Source of the DNA: Bacillus alkalicellulosilyticus
Lineage (GTDB): Bacteria > Bacillota > Bacilli > Bacillales > Bacillaceae_F
Assembly (NCBI RefSeq): GCF_002019795.1
Contig: NZ_KV917381.1
Span: 3,628,068 to 3,692,067, forward strand
DNA: 64,000 bases
Direction: 5' to 3'
The notes under the pieces are model-generated. The model was not told where the DNA came from and did no database searches. It saw only the letters and a program-made list of their open reading frames with translations. The translations under genes were made by a program, and so were the position numbers. Below, one piece after another: positions 29,513 to 41,169 of this stretch (position 1 is its first letter; each line of letters begins with the position of its first letter).

Positions 29513-31186
29513 CTAAATCGAAGTAGCTGGTGAGTGAAGCGATTGACTTGCAGGTATCACTTCTTCATTTTCTATTTCTGATACTAGCGTATGCTCTAAT
29601 ACTTCTTCAAACGTTTCAACCGAAATGATTTCAATTCCATCGATTGATTGAAGAATCGCTTGTTCATTTTCCTTAGGGATGACCACCTTAGTAGCTCCTG
29701 CATCCCTTGCTGCTTCAATTTTAGCAACAACTCCACCAATTGGTTTTACTGTACCATGAATGCTTAGTTCTCCGGTCATCGCTACTTTATTATCTATTTT
29801 AATATTGTTAATTGCTGAATAGATTCCTGTTGCAATCGCTATCCCTGCAGATGGACCGTCAACAGGTGTTCCACCTGGAAAGTTCACATGGATATCATAG
29901 TCAGCAGTGGCTAGTCCATTTTTACGTAATACTGTAACGACATTTTCGACGGAGCCTTTTGCCATACTCTTTCGTCGAATCGAACGAGATTGATTTCCTG
30001 TACTTTCTTCCTCTGCTATCCCAGTGATGTTGATTTGACCTTTGCCCTTACTAACGGCTAAGACATTCACTTCAATTTCCATAACAGCCCCCATATTAGG
30101 ACCATACACAGCTAGACCGTTTATTAAACCTACTTTTGGTTCTTTGTGTATTTTTCGTTCAGGTCTTGGACTTAGTTGACTAGAATGAATAACCCACTCT
30201 ACATCAGCATTGCTAATCTCTGTTCGTCCTTCTGCAGTAGCAACCCCAGCCGCAATTTGAACGGTATTGACAGCTTCACGACCATTTGTAGCATACTTCG
30301 AAATTCGTTCTAATGCTCCTTCTTCTACTGTGAAATCCATCTTTTTTACCGACTTCTCGGCGATTGAAATGATTTCATCTTGTGTTAAAGAGCGAAAGTA
30401 TACTTCTAGGCAACGAGACCTAATCGCAGGCGGAATTTCTTGAGGTGTTCTTGTCGTTGCTCCAATTAACCTGAAATCGGCTGGTAATCCATTTTGAAAT
30501 ATTTCATGAATATGTCTTGGAATTTGCGGATTTTCTTCATTGTAATAGGCACTTTCTAAAAATACTTTGCGGTCCTCAAGTACTTTAAGTAACTTATTTA
30601 ATTGGATTGAATGCAATTCACCAATTTCATCAATAAACAAAACTCCACCATGAGCTTTCGTCACAGCCCCTTGCTTCGGTTGTGGAATCCCTGCTTGTCC
30701 CATTGCACCCGCTCCTTGATAGATTGGGTCATGGACTGAACCAATCAATGGGTCAGCTATTCCTCTTTCATCAAAGCGTGCCGTTGTTCCGTCTAATTCA
30801 ACGAAAGTAGCATCATGACGGAATGGGGTCCTAGCATTCTTTTTTGCTTCTTGTAAAACAAGTCTTGCTGCTGCTGTTTTCCCAACACCAGGTGGACCAT
30901 AAATAATCACATGTTGTGGATTCGGACCACAAAGTGCAGCACGCAATGTTCGAATCCCCTCTTGCTGACCAACAATTTCATCAAAACTTGATGGTCTTAC
31001 TTTTTCTGATAGAGGCTCACTTAGTTGAATGGCCTTCATCTTACGTAGCTGTTCCATTTCTTTTCTAGACTCTTTGTCGACAGACACTTTTTGTGTACGC
31101 TGACTTTTAAGTAAGTTCCAGAAGTAAATTCCGATAATAGTCCCAAATACTAATTGAATCAGTAACGCTACTCCAGTCCAATTCAT
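29513..31186 (-). CDS. lonB: Membrane-anchored Lon-like protease LonB
   Basis: 557 residues. Unlike LonA it starts with one membrane helix (about 4-26, NWTGVALLIQLVFGTIIGIY) and lacks the LON N-domain. AAA+ Walker A is [14 protein letters not shown] and Walker B VLFIDEIGEL. The protease domain has PVDGPSAGIAIATG (Ser) and KPIGGVVAKIEAARDAG (Lys). In B. subtilis LonB is made in the forespore under sigma-F. The ATG at 31186 is chosen: GGGGG precedes it and the N-terminus matches the B. subtilis protein. A terminator upstream separates it from clpX, so it has its own promoter. Confidence 0.95.
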   Translation of the reverse strand: MNWTGVALLIQLVFGTIIGIYFWNLLKSQRTQKVSVDKESRKEMEQLRKMKAIQLSEPLSEKVRPSSFDEIVGQQEGIRTLRAALCGPNPQHVIIYGPPGVGKTAAARLVLQEAKKNARTPFRHDATFVELDGTTARFDERGIADPLIGSVHDPIYQGAGAMGQAGIPQPKQGAVTKAHGGVLFIDEIGELHSIQLNKLLKVLEDRKVFLESAYYNEENPQIPRHIHEIFQNGLPADFRLIGATTRTPQEIPPAIRSRCLEVYFRSLTQDEIISIAEKSVKKMDFTVEEGALERISKYATNGREAVNTVQIAAGVATAEGRTEISNADVEWVIHSSQLSPRPERKIHKEPKVGLINGLAVYGPNMGAVMEIEVNVLAVSKGKGQINITGIAEEESTGNQSRSIRRKSMAKGSVENVVTVLRKNGLATADYDIHVNFPGGTPVDGPSAGIAIATGIYSAINNIKIDNKVAMTGELSIHGTVKPIGGVVAKIEAARDAGATKVVIPKENEQAILQSIDGIEIISVETFEEVLEHTLVSEIENEEVIPASQSLHSPATSI

Positions 31187-31256
31187 AGATATCCCCCTAG
31201 ACGTTTGGTTGTCATTTTCTTTTAGTATCTCCGAGAACATCATGAGTAAACAAAAA

Positions 31257-31287
31257 ATCCCTAACCAACATCATGTCAGTTAGGGAT
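31257..31287 (-). terminator. Terminator of clpX
   Basis: Nine-base perfect stem ATCCCTAAC/GTTAGGGAT followed on the minus strand by TTTTTTG. Confidence 0.9.
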
Positions 31288-31301
31288 ATTATGGAAATTA
31301 A

Positions 31302-32576
31302 TTATGCACTTTCTTTTGGTTCTTTTTTATTAAGCTTAATCTCAGTACCATCCTCAGTTGTCAAAAGAGGTGCCTCGTTATTCAATACACTTTCTTTTGT
31401 AATCGTACATTTAACAACATCTTCTCGTGATGGTAGATCGAACATTACATCAAGCATAATGCTTTCAATGATAGAGCGAAGACCACGAGCCCCTGTTTTT
31501 CGCTCAATTGCTTTTTTCGCGATTTCTAGAAGTGCTTCTTCTGTAAAGTCTAACTCTACTTCATCCATCTCTAAAAGCTTTTTATATTGCTTCACAAGTG
31601 CATTTTTTGGTGCTGTTAAAATTTCAACTAACGCTTCTTCATCTAATGGCTCTAAGCTTGAGATAACCGGTAGTCTTCCAATGAATTCTGGAATAAGTCC
31701 AAAACGAAGTAAATCTTCTGGAAGTACTTTTGATAAGTATTCACCTGGTTTTAAATCCTCTTGCTTATTATCTGAACCAAACCCAATTACTTTCTTACCA
31801 AGGCGACGTTTGATAATTTGTTCAATTCCATCAAACGCTCCCCCACAAATAAAGAGTATGTTAGTTGTATCAATTTGAATGAATTCTTGATGCGGGTGTT
31901 TTCTTCCGCCTTGAGGTGGTACACTCGCTGTTGTTCCTTCAAGAATTTTAAGTAAAGCTTGCTGTACCCCTTCACCTGAAACATCTCGAGTAATCGAAGG
32001 ATTTTCAGATTTACGAGCGACTTTGTCAATTTCATCAATATAAATGATTCCTTTTTCAGCTTTCTCCACATCATAGTCAGCTGCTTGAATTAATTTTAAG
32101 AGGATATTTTCAACGTCTTCCCCTACATAGCCAGCCTCAGTTAATGAGGTCGCATCTGCAATGGCAAAAGGAACATTTAAAATACGTGCAAGCGTCTGGG
32201 CCAGCAATGTTTTACCACTACCTGTAGGACCAATTAATGCGATGTTACTTTTCGCTAACTCCACATCTTCTGCTTTGCTTAACGAATTGATACGCTTGTA
32301 ATGGTTATATACAGCAACTGCTAATGATTTCTTCGCCGTATCTTGACCGATTACGTAATCATCAAGTATTTCTCGAATTTCGTTTGGCTTCGGAATCTCT
32401 TGAAACTCTACTTCTTCCTCAGTCCCTAATTCTTCCTCGACAATTTCAGTACACAACTCAATGCATTCATCACATATATATACACCAGGTCCTGCAACCA
32501 GTTTTCTAACTTGGTCTTGTGTTTTCCCACAAAAAGAACATTTCAATTGTCCTTTTTCATCGTTAAATTTAAACAT
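31302..32576 (-). CDS. clpX: ATP-dependent Clp protease ATP-binding subunit ClpX
   Basis: 424 residues, normal length. The N-terminal C4 zinc domain ([15 protein letters not shown] ... CDECIELC) is intact. Walker A is [15 protein letters not shown] near 118 and Walker [15 protein letters not shown]; the IGF-type ClpP-docking loop is present as VIGFGSD, and RGLRSIIE is the sensor 2 region. It unfolds substrates for ClpP. No ClpP gene is nearby. It lies downstream of tig, as in B. subtilis, but the 461-base gap suggests separate transcription. Confidence 0.97.
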   Translation of the reverse strand: MFKFNDEKGQLKCSFCGKTQDQVRKLVAGPGVYICDECIELCTEIVEEELGTEEEVEFQEIPKPNEIREILDDYVIGQDTAKKSLAVAVYNHYKRINSLSKAEDVELAKSNIALIGPTGSGKTLLAQTLARILNVPFAIADATSLTEAGYVGEDVENILLKLIQAADYDVEKAEKGIIYIDEIDKVARKSENPSITRDVSGEGVQQALLKILEGTTASVPPQGGRKHPHQEFIQIDTTNILFICGGAFDGIEQIIKRRLGKKVIGFGSDNKQEDLKPGEYLSKVLPEDLLRFGLIPEFIGRLPVISSLEPLDEEALVEILTAPKNALVKQYKKLLEMDEVELDFTEEALLEIAKKAIERKTGARGLRSIIESIMLDVMFDLPSREDVVKCTITKESVLNNEAPLLTTEDGTEIKLNKKEPKESA

Positions 32577-33037
32577 TGAATCACCCCTAACTAGATTGTA
32601 CCACGATGGCTAAGCAATTAAAAAATATAACCTTCTGGGAAGGGTATGGAAAAAAGAAAAGTTGTTTGAATTTTAAAGCTATGTATTGCATTTTATCATA
32701 ATCTCTTTCAATTACGGTAACACTTCGCCTTGTGTATGTAATTTTTTTCTAAACACTATGAATGTCTTTCTATTATGGACTGCCCTGCAGAGTTGTATAT
32801 AACTTACTCTATTCAAGATCTTAGTAAAAAACTCCTCTTCTTTTCCATGAGCATTAATTATTTTTCTTTTGCCTAGCATCGGTCTTCTACTCATATTGTT
32901 CAACTATAGAGTAATTCATACTTCAAATCCTGAAAAAAGAGGTTGCACTAAGAGCTTTCCTTTAAAAATGTCGAACTGAAAAACCTCATTTGTATAAAAC
33001 AAGGCCCGAATAATCGAGCCTTGTCTCTTATGTTTGC
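32577..33037. other. Intergenic region between clpX and tig
   Basis: A 461-base stretch. The tig terminator lies at 32999-33024 and the remainder probably holds the clpX promoter. A 63-codon open frame on the minus strand (32712-32903) has no ribosome binding site. Nothing else was recognised. Confidence 0.5.
32999..33024 (-). terminator. Terminator of tig
   Basis: Stem ACAAGGC/GCCTTGT, with inner partial pairing, followed by TTTTA on the minus strand. Confidence 0.8.
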
Positions 33038-34333
33038 TTATGCAGTTGTTTTGCTACTTTCTAAAAGTAAGTCAACAGCTTTTTGAACTTTTAAGTCTTG
33101 TTTAATTCCTTCAATGCCGCCTTGAGCTTGGAATAACTGCTTAAGCTCGTCTACTGGACGGTTATACATTTCAGATAATTTAGCTAGTTCTTGCTCAACA
33201 TCTTCGTCAGATACTTCAACATTTTCAGCTTCTGCAATCGCTTCAAGTGTTAAGTTCACACGTACACGCTTCTCAGCATCTGCTTTAAATTGCTCACGCA
33301 TACCTTCTTCATCAGTACCTGAGAACTGATAGTACATATCAAGGCTCATACCTTGATACTGTAGACGTTGGCCAAACTCCTGAAGCATTCTATCAACTTC
33401 AGTTGCAACCATAGCTTCTGGGATATCAACCGTTGCGTTTTCTGCAGCTTTTTCAACAACTGCGTCACGACGTTGGTGATCTGCTTGGTGCTCTTTATCT
33501 TTTTGAAGCTTGTCTTTTAATTCAGCCTTCAAAGCTTCTAATGAATCAACGTTTTCATTCACATCTTTAGCGAAATCGTCATTAAGCTCAGGTAACTCTT
33601 TACGCTTGATATCATGAATTTTTACTTTAAATGTAGCAGGTTTACCCGCTAGGTTTTCTGCATGGTATTCTTCTGGGAAAGAAACTTCAACATCTTTTTC
33701 ATCTCCAGATTTAAGACCAATTAATTGCTCTTCAAATCCAGGAATGAATTGACCAGAACCGATTTCTAACGCATGGTTTTGTGCAGCTCCGCCTTCAAAT
33801 GCTTCACCATCAACAAATCCTTCGAAATCAATAACAGCCGTATCTCCTGTTTCTACTGTTCCCTCTTCTAATACAACTAGCTCAGCATTTTTTTCTTGTA
33901 ATTGCTTAAGCTCGTTTTCAACATCTTCATCAGTCACAGTTGTATCAACTGCTTCAATTTCAAGTCCTTTGTACTCGCCTAATTGTACTTCTGGCTTAAC
34001 AGTAACTGTCGCTTTGTAAATTAGGTTTGAGCCTTTTTCCATTTTTTCGATGTCGATGTCAGGACGATCCACTGGTTCAATACCTGTTTCATCAATAGCG
34101 CTAGCATAAGATGGTGGCAATAAAATATCTAATGCATCTTGATATAAAGACTCTACTCCAAAACGTTGTTCAAAAAGAGAACGAGGAATTTTTCCTTTAC
34201 GGAACCCCGGAATGTTTACTTTTTGACTTACTTTTTTAAATGCTTGTTCTAGTGCGTCGTTTACTTTATCAGCCTCTACTTCAACTGTAAGGACACCTTG
34301 ATTTCCTTCTAATTTTTCCCATTTGGCACTCAT
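33038..34333 (-). CDS. tig: Trigger factor Tig
   Basis: 431 residues. Ribosome-bound chaperone and peptidyl-prolyl isomerase. The ribosome-binding domain carries [21 protein letters not shown] near residue 33. The FKBP domain runs about 150-240 ([46 protein letters not shown]), and a helical C-terminal chaperone domain follows. The ATG at 34333 is used: GGAGGG lies upstream and the N-terminus [19 protein letters not shown] is typical. It may be transcribed alone. Confidence 0.97.
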   Translation of the reverse strand: MSAKWEKLEGNQGVLTVEVEADKVNDALEQAFKKVSQKVNIPGFRKGKIPRSLFEQRFGVESLYQDALDILLPPSYASAIDETGIEPVDRPDIDIEKMEKGSNLIYKATVTVKPEVQLGEYKGLEIEAVDTTVTDEDVENELKQLQEKNAELVVLEEGTVETGDTAVIDFEGFVDGEAFEGGAAQNHALEIGSGQFIPGFEEQLIGLKSGDEKDVEVSFPEEYHAENLAGKPATFKVKIHDIKRKELPELNDDFAKDVNENVDSLEALKAELKDKLQKDKEHQADHQRRDAVVEKAAENATVDIPEAMVATEVDRMLQEFGQRLQYQGMSLDMYYQFSGTDEEGMREQFKADAEKRVRVNLTLEAIAEAENVEVSDEDVEQELAKLSEMYNRPVDELKQLFQAQGGIEGIKQDLKVQKAVDLLLESSKTTA

Positions 34334-34508
34334 TTTTACTTTCCCTCCAACTTTCAATTACGTATTTCCGCTGTATTTCCACGATTGACAACCATTTAAT
34401 TATAACCATAATGGTTTATCATTTCAATTATTAATAGTTTCAGTTTGAAAAATGCTAGTCAAATAAAGCGGTATGTAAAAGTTTCTTAATTTTTATTCAT
34501 TATGTATG

Positions 34509-35561
34509 TTACCGGCCTAAATTATTCATTTGCACGTCTTGAAATACATTTTGTTCAATATCACTAATTTCATTTGATTTTTCTAACATCTCAAATACAG
34601 AGACTTGATAGCGATTGGCTATCTCTAATTCGTCAAAATCAAAGCCTTGTCCTTCCAATCCAACAATGTGAACCGCAGCCGCCCAGAGCCTCTCATCTTC
34701 TGGTATCGGGATTAATGGGTAAACCGCAAATAAGTAATGCCACCACAAATGCAAAACAGTCTCGAGTAAACTCGGATTGTCATGTTCTAATTCGGCAATA
34801 ATTCTTTTTTCTACCTGTTGACCGAACTCTTGGGTATACACATTTTTTACGTTTGTCGGAACAACAGTCACCGTTTGCCCTTGTTTACTTATTTCAATCG
34901 GTTCATTAATCTGTAAATCAGAAAGAAGCTGAAGAACAACACTTTTTAAAATTAAGTCATGGTCATCCACTAAAAACTTTTTTAAAGCGGTAATGACGAT
35001 AGGATGCTTACTCTTGCTTAGCAGTTGTATCGCTTTCCATTGTTTCGTACGGTCTTCATTCTCAAGCAAATGCAGTAACTCTTGCGGTGGTTCTTGCTCC
35101 TCTAAATGTGGCGGTTGCTCGAATTCGAGGTTTATACCATCCCCTATCATTTGCCTGCTGAAGTGAAGCCACTGATAAAACGATTCAGCCACATTGGACG
35201 GAAGCTGTTCCTCCGACAGCACAGCCTCTAACATGATAACAACTTCCTCGTAATTACTAAGCTGAAATAAGATTGAGATATGTACTTGTAATATTTCATA
35301 GTAATTTCCGATATCTTCATGAAGCATTTCTTTGCTCTTTTCAGCGGCTTCCTCTAGCATGCCTAACTCAATATAAGAGAGAACTTCTCCAAACCTTCCT
35401 TTCGAATGATTCGGTTCAAGTTCTAATGCTTCTTGAAAAAAACGTAACGCTTCTTCAAACTTTTTTGCTTTTAACGATGCCATTCCTTTATCAACCAGTT
35501 TTAACACAAGCCCTGGAAAAAGAACGACATTGTCTTTTTTCTGGTTTTGGTCGTTACACAT
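34509..35561 (-). CDS. ysoA: TPR-repeat protein YsoA
   Basis: 350 residues. The N-terminal half has tetratricopeptide repeats (about 25-60 and 62-95: LKAKKFEEALRFFQEALELEP, GMLEEAAEKSKEML). The second half includes a HEAT-like stretch (TKQWKAIQLLSKSKHPIVITALKKFL) and an uncharacterised C-terminus. It occupies the B. subtilis ysoA position between tig and leuD. Function is unknown; TPR and HEAT repeats suggest a binding scaffold. Confidence 0.82.
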   Translation of the reverse strand: MCNDQNQKKDNVVLFPGLVLKLVDKGMASLKAKKFEEALRFFQEALELEPNHSKGRFGEVLSYIELGMLEEAAEKSKEMLHEDIGNYYEILQVHISILFQLSNYEEVVIMLEAVLSEEQLPSNVAESFYQWLHFSRQMIGDGINLEFEQPPHLEEQEPPQELLHLLENEDRTKQWKAIQLLSKSKHPIVITALKKFLVDDHDLILKSVVLQLLSDLQINEPIEISKQGQTVTVVPTNVKNVYTQEFGQQVEKRIIAELEHDNPSLLETVLHLWWHYLFAVYPLIPIPEDERLWAAAVHIVGLEGQGFDFDELEIANRYQVSVFEMLEKSNEISDIEQNVFQDVQMNNLGR

Positions 35562-35740
35562 TGAACCCGCTCCGTTCTTCTTGTAACCTCAACAATGCTA
35601 CCTTAATTTCACCTTTTGACTAGTTTATCAGGTCATCACTAAAAAAACAACGGAGAAACAGAGATGATTTAGGTTGATGCGGTAGTGAATGTTGTTAGTT
35701 TGAGCTATTACGAGTTCGGTTGCGTTGGTGGCGGTTCTTA

Positions 35741-36118
35741 TGAACGACCTTTTACTGCGCTTTTCTTCTCGTTGGGGCGTTCATTCGCGCGATGAACGAC
35801 CTTTTGTTGCGCTTTTCCTCTCGTTGGGGCGTTCATTCGTGCGATGAACGACTTTTTGTTGCGCTTTTCCTCTCGTTGGGGCGTTCATCGACGGGATGAA
35901 CGACTTTTTGTTGCGCTTTTCCTCTCGTTGGGGCGTTCATCGACGGGATGAACGACTTTTTGTTGCGCTTTTCCTCTCGTTGGGGCGTTCATCGACGGGA
36001 TGAACGACTTTTTGCTGCGCTTTTCCTCTCGTTGGGGCGTTCATCGACGGGAGAACGACTTTTTGTTGCGCTTTTCCTCTCGTTGGGGCGTTCATCGACG
36101 GGAGAACGACCTTTTTGT
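35741..36118. repeat. 52-bp tandem repeat, seven and a half copies
   Basis: Units start at 35741, 35793, 35845, 35897, 35949, 36001, then about 36053 and 36104 (partial). The unit begins TGAACGACTTTTTGTTGCGC and ends GTTCATCGACGGGA. Across each junction GTTCATC pairs with GATGAAC; in the first copies this is GTTCAT-TCGCGCG-ATGAAC, so the stem is kept while the loop differs. The last two junctions have lost one T. All frames across it are open, giving false ORFs on both strands. It fills most of the 636-base gap between ysoA and leuD. Confidence 0.95.
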
Positions 36119-36160
36119 TTGGCCTTGCAACTTCATTGCTCAGTCTCTTCCTCAAAAGAA

Positions 36161-36189
36161 AAAGGCCGAGTCAATTCGACTCAGCCTTT
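36161..36189 (-). terminator. Terminator of the ilv-leu operon after leuD
   Basis: Stem AAAGGCTGAGTC/GACTCGGCCTTT (one G-U-type pair) with loop GAATT, then T residues on the minus strand. Confidence 0.88.
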
Positions 36190-36197
36190 GCTTTAGC

Positions 36198-36782
36198 TTA
36201 TGCTTGTGCTTTTTCGTATTCAGTGATTTTCTCTTCGTAACGTAATGTTAATCCGATTTCATCCCAGCCATTTAAAAGCATTTCTTTCCAGTATGCATCG
36301 ATTTCGAAAGTTGCTTCAAAACCATTTGTATCTGTGATTTTTTGTTCTTTCAAATCTACAGTGATTTCATAAACATCTTTATCAGCGTTTTCAATTAACT
36401 CGTATACTTTGTTTTCGTCTAAACGAATAGGTAGGATACCGTTTTTCACACAGTTGTTATAAAAGATATCCGCAAAGCTTGGAGAAATGATGACTTGGAA
36501 GCCGTAATCCTTTAATGCCCACGGAGCATGTTCACGTGATGATCCACAACCAAAATTGTGGTCAGCTACTAAAATTGTAGCGCCTTGGTTATGCTTTTGG
36601 TTTAATTCAAATTCTGGATTGTCCGTGCCATCTGCATTGAATCTCCAGTCAAAGAATAAAAACTGTCCAAAACCCGTACGCTCGACGCGTTTTAAAAATT
36701 GCTTTGGAATAATTTGATCTGTATCTACGTTTACGCGGTTCATGCCCGCTACTTTACCAGTGTGTACTACGATTGGTTCCAT
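36198..36782 (-). CDS. leuD: 3-isopropylmalate dehydratase small subunit LeuD
   Basis: 194 residues. Together with LeuC it isomerises 2-isopropylmalate to 3-isopropylmalate. The aconitase C-terminal domain signatures NVDTDQIIPKQFLK and FGCGSSREHAPWALKDYG are present. The ATG at 36782 (AAGGAAGG eight bases upstream) is preferred to a GTG at 36791 that falls inside the ribosome binding site. It is the last gene of the operon, 26 bases after leuC. Confidence 0.96.
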   Translation of the reverse strand: MEPIVVHTGKVAGMNRVNVDTDQIIPKQFLKRVERTGFGQFLFFDWRFNADGTDNPEFELNQKHNQGATILVADHNFGCGSSREHAPWALKDYGFQVIISPSFADIFYNNCVKNGILPIRLDENKVYELIENADKDVYEITVDLKEQKITDTNGFEATFEIDAYWKEMLLNGWDEIGLTLRYEEKITEYEKAQA

Positions 36783-36808
36783 TATATTCACCTTCCTTAG
36801 ATTGTCTA

Positions 36809-38221
36809 TTAAACGTTAGCTTTATCGAAAGTTCTTACATCAACAAACTTACCAGTTACAGCAGCACCAACTGCCATTGCAGGGCTGACAAGGTGAGTTC
36901 TTGACCCTTTACCTTGACGACCTTCAAAGTTACGGTTTGAAGTCGATGCACATCTTTCACCTTCAGGGATAAAGTCAGGGTTCATACTTAAGCACATTGA
37001 ACATCCTGATTCACGCCATTCAAATCCTGCTTCGATAAAGATTTTGTCTAATCCTTCTTCTTCGGCACGGAGTTTTACTTTTTGAGAACCTGGTACAACA
37101 ATCGCACGAACTCCTTCTGCTACTTTACGACCTTTTGCTACAGCTGCTGCTGCACGAAGGTCACTAATACGAGAGTTTGTACAAGAACCAATGAATACGT
37201 GCTGAACCGCAACGTCAGTCATTTTCATTCCTGACTCAAGACCCATATATTCAAGAGATTGAGTAATTGCTTTTCGCTCTGTTTGTGTTTTTCCATCTTC
37301 AGGGAATGGAATTGTATCATTAATACGAATTCCTTGAGCTGGGTTTGTTCCCCAAGTTACCATCGGTTGAATTTCAGATGTATCGATCGTCACTACGCGG
37401 TCATATTCTGCACCTTCGTCAGAAGCAAGAGCTTTCCACTCTTCCACTTTCTTTTCGAATTCTGCACCACTTGCAACATATTCTCTTCCTTCTAAGTAAT
37501 CAAACGTTACTTGGTCAGGAGAGATTAATCCAGCTTTGGCACCAGCTTCAATTGACATGTTACAGATTGTCATACGCTCTTCCATTGTCATTCCACGGAT
37601 CGCTTCACCTGTAAATTCAATAACTGAACCTGTTCCAAAATCCACACCAAACTTAGAAATAATCGCTAGGATAACGTCTTTTGCTGTGATTCCAGTAGCA
37701 AGACGACCTGTTACTCGTACTTCTAACGTTTTTGGTTTTGATTGCCATAATGTTTGTGTAGCTAATACGTGTTCTACTTCACTTGTTCCGATACCAAATG
37801 CAAGGGCACCAAACGCACCGTGAGTTGATGTATGGCTATCTCCACAAACGATTGTTTTTCCAGGTTGAGTTAATCCTAACTCAGGTCCAATAACGTGAAC
37901 GATACCATTGTCAGGGCTGTTTAAGTCAGCTACTGTAATGCCAAACTCATCACAGTTATTTTTTAATGTTTCCATTTGTTTCTTAGCAATTTCATCTGTA
38001 ATGTTATAACGGTTTAGTGTTGGGACGTTGTGGTCCATTGTTGCAAATGTTAAGTCCGGGCGACGAACTTTACGGTTTGAAAGACGTAATCCCTCAAATG
38101 CTTGAGGTGATGTTACTTCATGAACCATTTGTAAATCGATGTACAAAAGGGTTGGTTTACCTGCCTCATCTAAGACCGTATGTTTATCCCAAATTTTCTC
38201 AATAATCGTTTTTGCGCTCAT
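36809..38221 (-). CDS. leuC: 3-isopropylmalate dehydratase large subunit LeuC
   Basis: 470 residues, an aconitase-family enzyme. The three [4Fe-4S] cysteines lie in [14 protein letters not shown] (near 347) and [13 protein letters not shown] (near 407-410). [20 protein letters not shown] is the active-site loop. The start ATG has AGAGGAG upstream. It lies 38 bases after leuB. Confidence 0.97.
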   Translation of the reverse strand: MSAKTIIEKIWDKHTVLDEAGKPTLLYIDLQMVHEVTSPQAFEGLRLSNRKVRRPDLTFATMDHNVPTLNRYNITDEIAKKQMETLKNNCDEFGITVADLNSPDNGIVHVIGPELGLTQPGKTIVCGDSHTSTHGAFGALAFGIGTSEVEHVLATQTLWQSKPKTLEVRVTGRLATGITAKDVILAIISKFGVDFGTGSVIEFTGEAIRGMTMEERMTICNMSIEAGAKAGLISPDQVTFDYLEGREYVASGAEFEKKVEEWKALASDEGAEYDRVVTIDTSEIQPMVTWGTNPAQGIRINDTIPFPEDGKTQTERKAITQSLEYMGLESGMKMTDVAVQHVFIGSCTNSRISDLRAAAAVAKGRKVAEGVRAIVVPGSQKVKLRAEEEGLDKIFIEAGFEWRESGCSMCLSMNPDFIPEGERCASTSNRNFEGRQGKGSRTHLVSPAMAVGAAVTGKFVDVRTFDKANV

Positions 38222-38259
38222 TTTCTCCTCTTCCCCACTTTCATTCTTAAGCTTGTAGT

Positions 38260-39354
38260 TTAGTTTTTCACCGCTTGTAATTCTTCGATAGCCTCAAGAA
38301 CTTTGGCCGTCATTTCAGTTGTAGACAACGTAGCCTCTCCCGGGTTACTGATGTCTCCTGTACGATGACCATCGTTTAATACTTTACTAATGGCAGCATC
38401 AATGAGATCTGCTTCTTCTACCATTCCAAACGAATATTTAAGCATCATTGCCGTTGATGCAATGGTTGCTAATGGATTCGCTTTGTTTTGACCTGCAATA
38501 TCAGGTGCTGAACCGTGAATTGGTTCATATAATCCAGGACCACCACTTCCGATACTAGCAGAAGGTAACATTCCTAATGAACCAGTTAACATAGATGCTT
38601 CATCACTTAAAATATCACCAAACATATTTTCAGTTACGACTACATCAAATTGCTTCGGGTTACGAATTAATTGCATCGCTGCATTATCAACTAACATGTG
38701 CTCTAGTTCGATGTCTGGATAATCTTTGCCTACTTCTATGGCAACTTCTCTCCATAGTCTACTAGATTCAAGAACGTTTGCTTTATCGACAGACGTTACT
38801 TTTTGACGACGAACTTTTGCAAGTTCAAATCCTTGTCTCATGATTCGCTCAATTTCGCTGCGAGAATAAATCATTGTATCTAGTGCTGCTTCTTCTCCGT
38901 TTACTTGGCGACGCTCACTTGGCTCTCCAAAATAAAGGCCTCCAGTAAGTTCACGAACGATCATTAAATCTACTCCGTTAATGACTTCACTTTTAAGTGT
39001 AGAAGAACCAGTTAAGCTTTCATGTGCTGTTACAGGACGTAGGTTAGCAAAAAGGTTTAACTCTTTACGGATTCCTAAAAGTCCTTTTTCAGGGCGCATA
39101 TGTCCAGGAAGTGTATCCCATTTCGGTCCACCCACAGCTCCTAAAAGAACTCCGTCGCTTTGTTTACAAAGTCTAACTGTTTCTTCTGGAAGTGGTGTGT
39201 TTTCTTCATCAATCGCTACTCCACCAAGTTTGGCATACGTATATTCAAATTCGTGGTTATAATGCTTTGCAACGCTGTTTAATACCTCGATTGCTGATTG
39301 GACAACTTCTGGTCCAATTCCGTCACCAGGTAATACTGTGATTTTTTTGTTCAT
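38260..39354 (-). CDS. leuB: 3-isopropylmalate dehydrogenase LeuB
   Basis: 364 residues. NAD-dependent oxidative decarboxylation of 3-isopropylmalate. [16 protein letters not shown] at the N-terminus, the substrate loop [19 protein letters not shown] and the NAD-binding [14 protein letters not shown] are all intact. The ATG at 39354 (GGAAGGGAA upstream) is chosen; the open frame extends 23 codons further without support. In most Bacillus genomes leuA lies directly upstream; here ilvC is next, 234 bases away. Confidence 0.96.
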   Translation of the reverse strand: MNKKITVLPGDGIGPEVVQSAIEVLNSVAKHYNHEFEYTYAKLGGVAIDEENTPLPEETVRLCKQSDGVLLGAVGGPKWDTLPGHMRPEKGLLGIRKELNLFANLRPVTAHESLTGSSTLKSEVINGVDLMIVRELTGGLYFGEPSERRQVNGEEAALDTMIYSRSEIERIMRQGFELAKVRRQKVTSVDKANVLESSRLWREVAIEVGKDYPDIELEHMLVDNAAMQLIRNPKQFDVVVTENMFGDILSDEASMLTGSLGMLPSASIGSGGPGLYEPIHGSAPDIAGQNKANPLATIASTAMMLKYSFGMVEEADLIDAAISKVLNDGHRTGDISNPGEATLSTTEMTAKVLEAIEELQAVKN

Positions 39355-39525
39355 GGTTCCCTTCCTTCCTACCCACATATAGTTCAGATGACTCAATTGT
39401 TTCTTCTCTATTTTAGTACACACTGAGCCTTCTGTATCGATCCAGTTTTTTCTTTTAGTTATTATTTGAATTATTCAGACTAAAAAAGGTAAACAACACT
39501 ATCACTATCGATAGCTTGACTATCT

Positions 39526-39552
39526 AAGGGGTACATGAATTCATGCCCCCTT
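39526..39552. other. Hairpin between ilvC and leuB
   Basis: AAGGGG...CATGAA pairs with TTCATG...CCCCTT across a small internal loop. No T tract on the minus strand, so not a clear terminator. It lies where leuA would normally be and may attenuate or process the long mRNA. Confidence 0.35.
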
Positions 39553-39588
39553 AAGACACTCAAGAATTGTTTACGATTAGCCGTTCAA

Positions 39589-40647
<1,059 letters not shown>

Positions 40648-41169
40648 TTAATTAATTAGTGTAATACGATTAGGGTCAATAATCGATTTTTTCGTGCCAC
40701 GTTTAAATGCTGTAATTCCTGTTCGTGCAATTTCTTGAATGCCATAAGGACGAACCAAGTCAATTAGGGCTTCCACTTTATCGTGTTCTCCAGTTATTTG
40801 AATAGTCATATTTTCACGACCAACATCAATAATTGATGCACGGAATGGATTCACTAGTGCTGCAATTTCTCCGCGTTGCTGAGCTGTTACATTGATTTTC
40901 ACCAAGGCCAGCTCTCTAGCTACAATCGCTTCATCGGTAATGTCTTTAACTTTTAACACATCTACCTGCTTGTTTAATTGCTTAATGACTTGCTCGATGT
41001 TACGTTCACTATCAACGATAACGACAAATGTCATTCTTGATACAGCAGGATTTTCTGTAACACCTACAGTAATGCTTTCTATATTAAAATTCCTTCTAGC
41101 AAATAAACCTGTAATTCGGTTTAATACACCAGATTGATTATTAACTAGCGCTGTGATTGTTCGTTTCAT
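40648..41169 (-). CDS. ilvH: Acetolactate synthase small subunit IlvH
   Basis: 173 residues. Regulatory subunit giving valine feedback to IlvB. The N-terminal ACT domain ([25 protein letters not shown]) is typical, followed by the C-terminal ALS_ss domain. It overlaps ilvB by four bases. Confidence 0.96.
   Translation of the reverse strand: MKRTITALVNNQSGVLNRITGLFARRNFNIESITVGVTENPAVSRMTFVVIVDSERNIEQVIKQLNKQVDVLKVKDITDEAIVARELALVKINVTAQQRGEIAALVNPFRASIIDVGRENMTIQITGEHDKVEALIDLVRPYGIQEIARTGITAFKRGTKKSIIDPNRITLIN

Noticed and set aside
32712-32903. 63-codon minus-strand ORF in the clpX-tig gap
   Set aside because: TTG start with no ribosome binding site and no recognisable pattern.
35937-36245. 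ORFs on both strands with repeated peptides
   Set aside because: Products of the second 52-bp array; both strands open because the unit lacks stops.
39526-39552. Terminator separating ilvC from leuB
   Set aside because: The stem exists but lacks a T tract on the minus strand.
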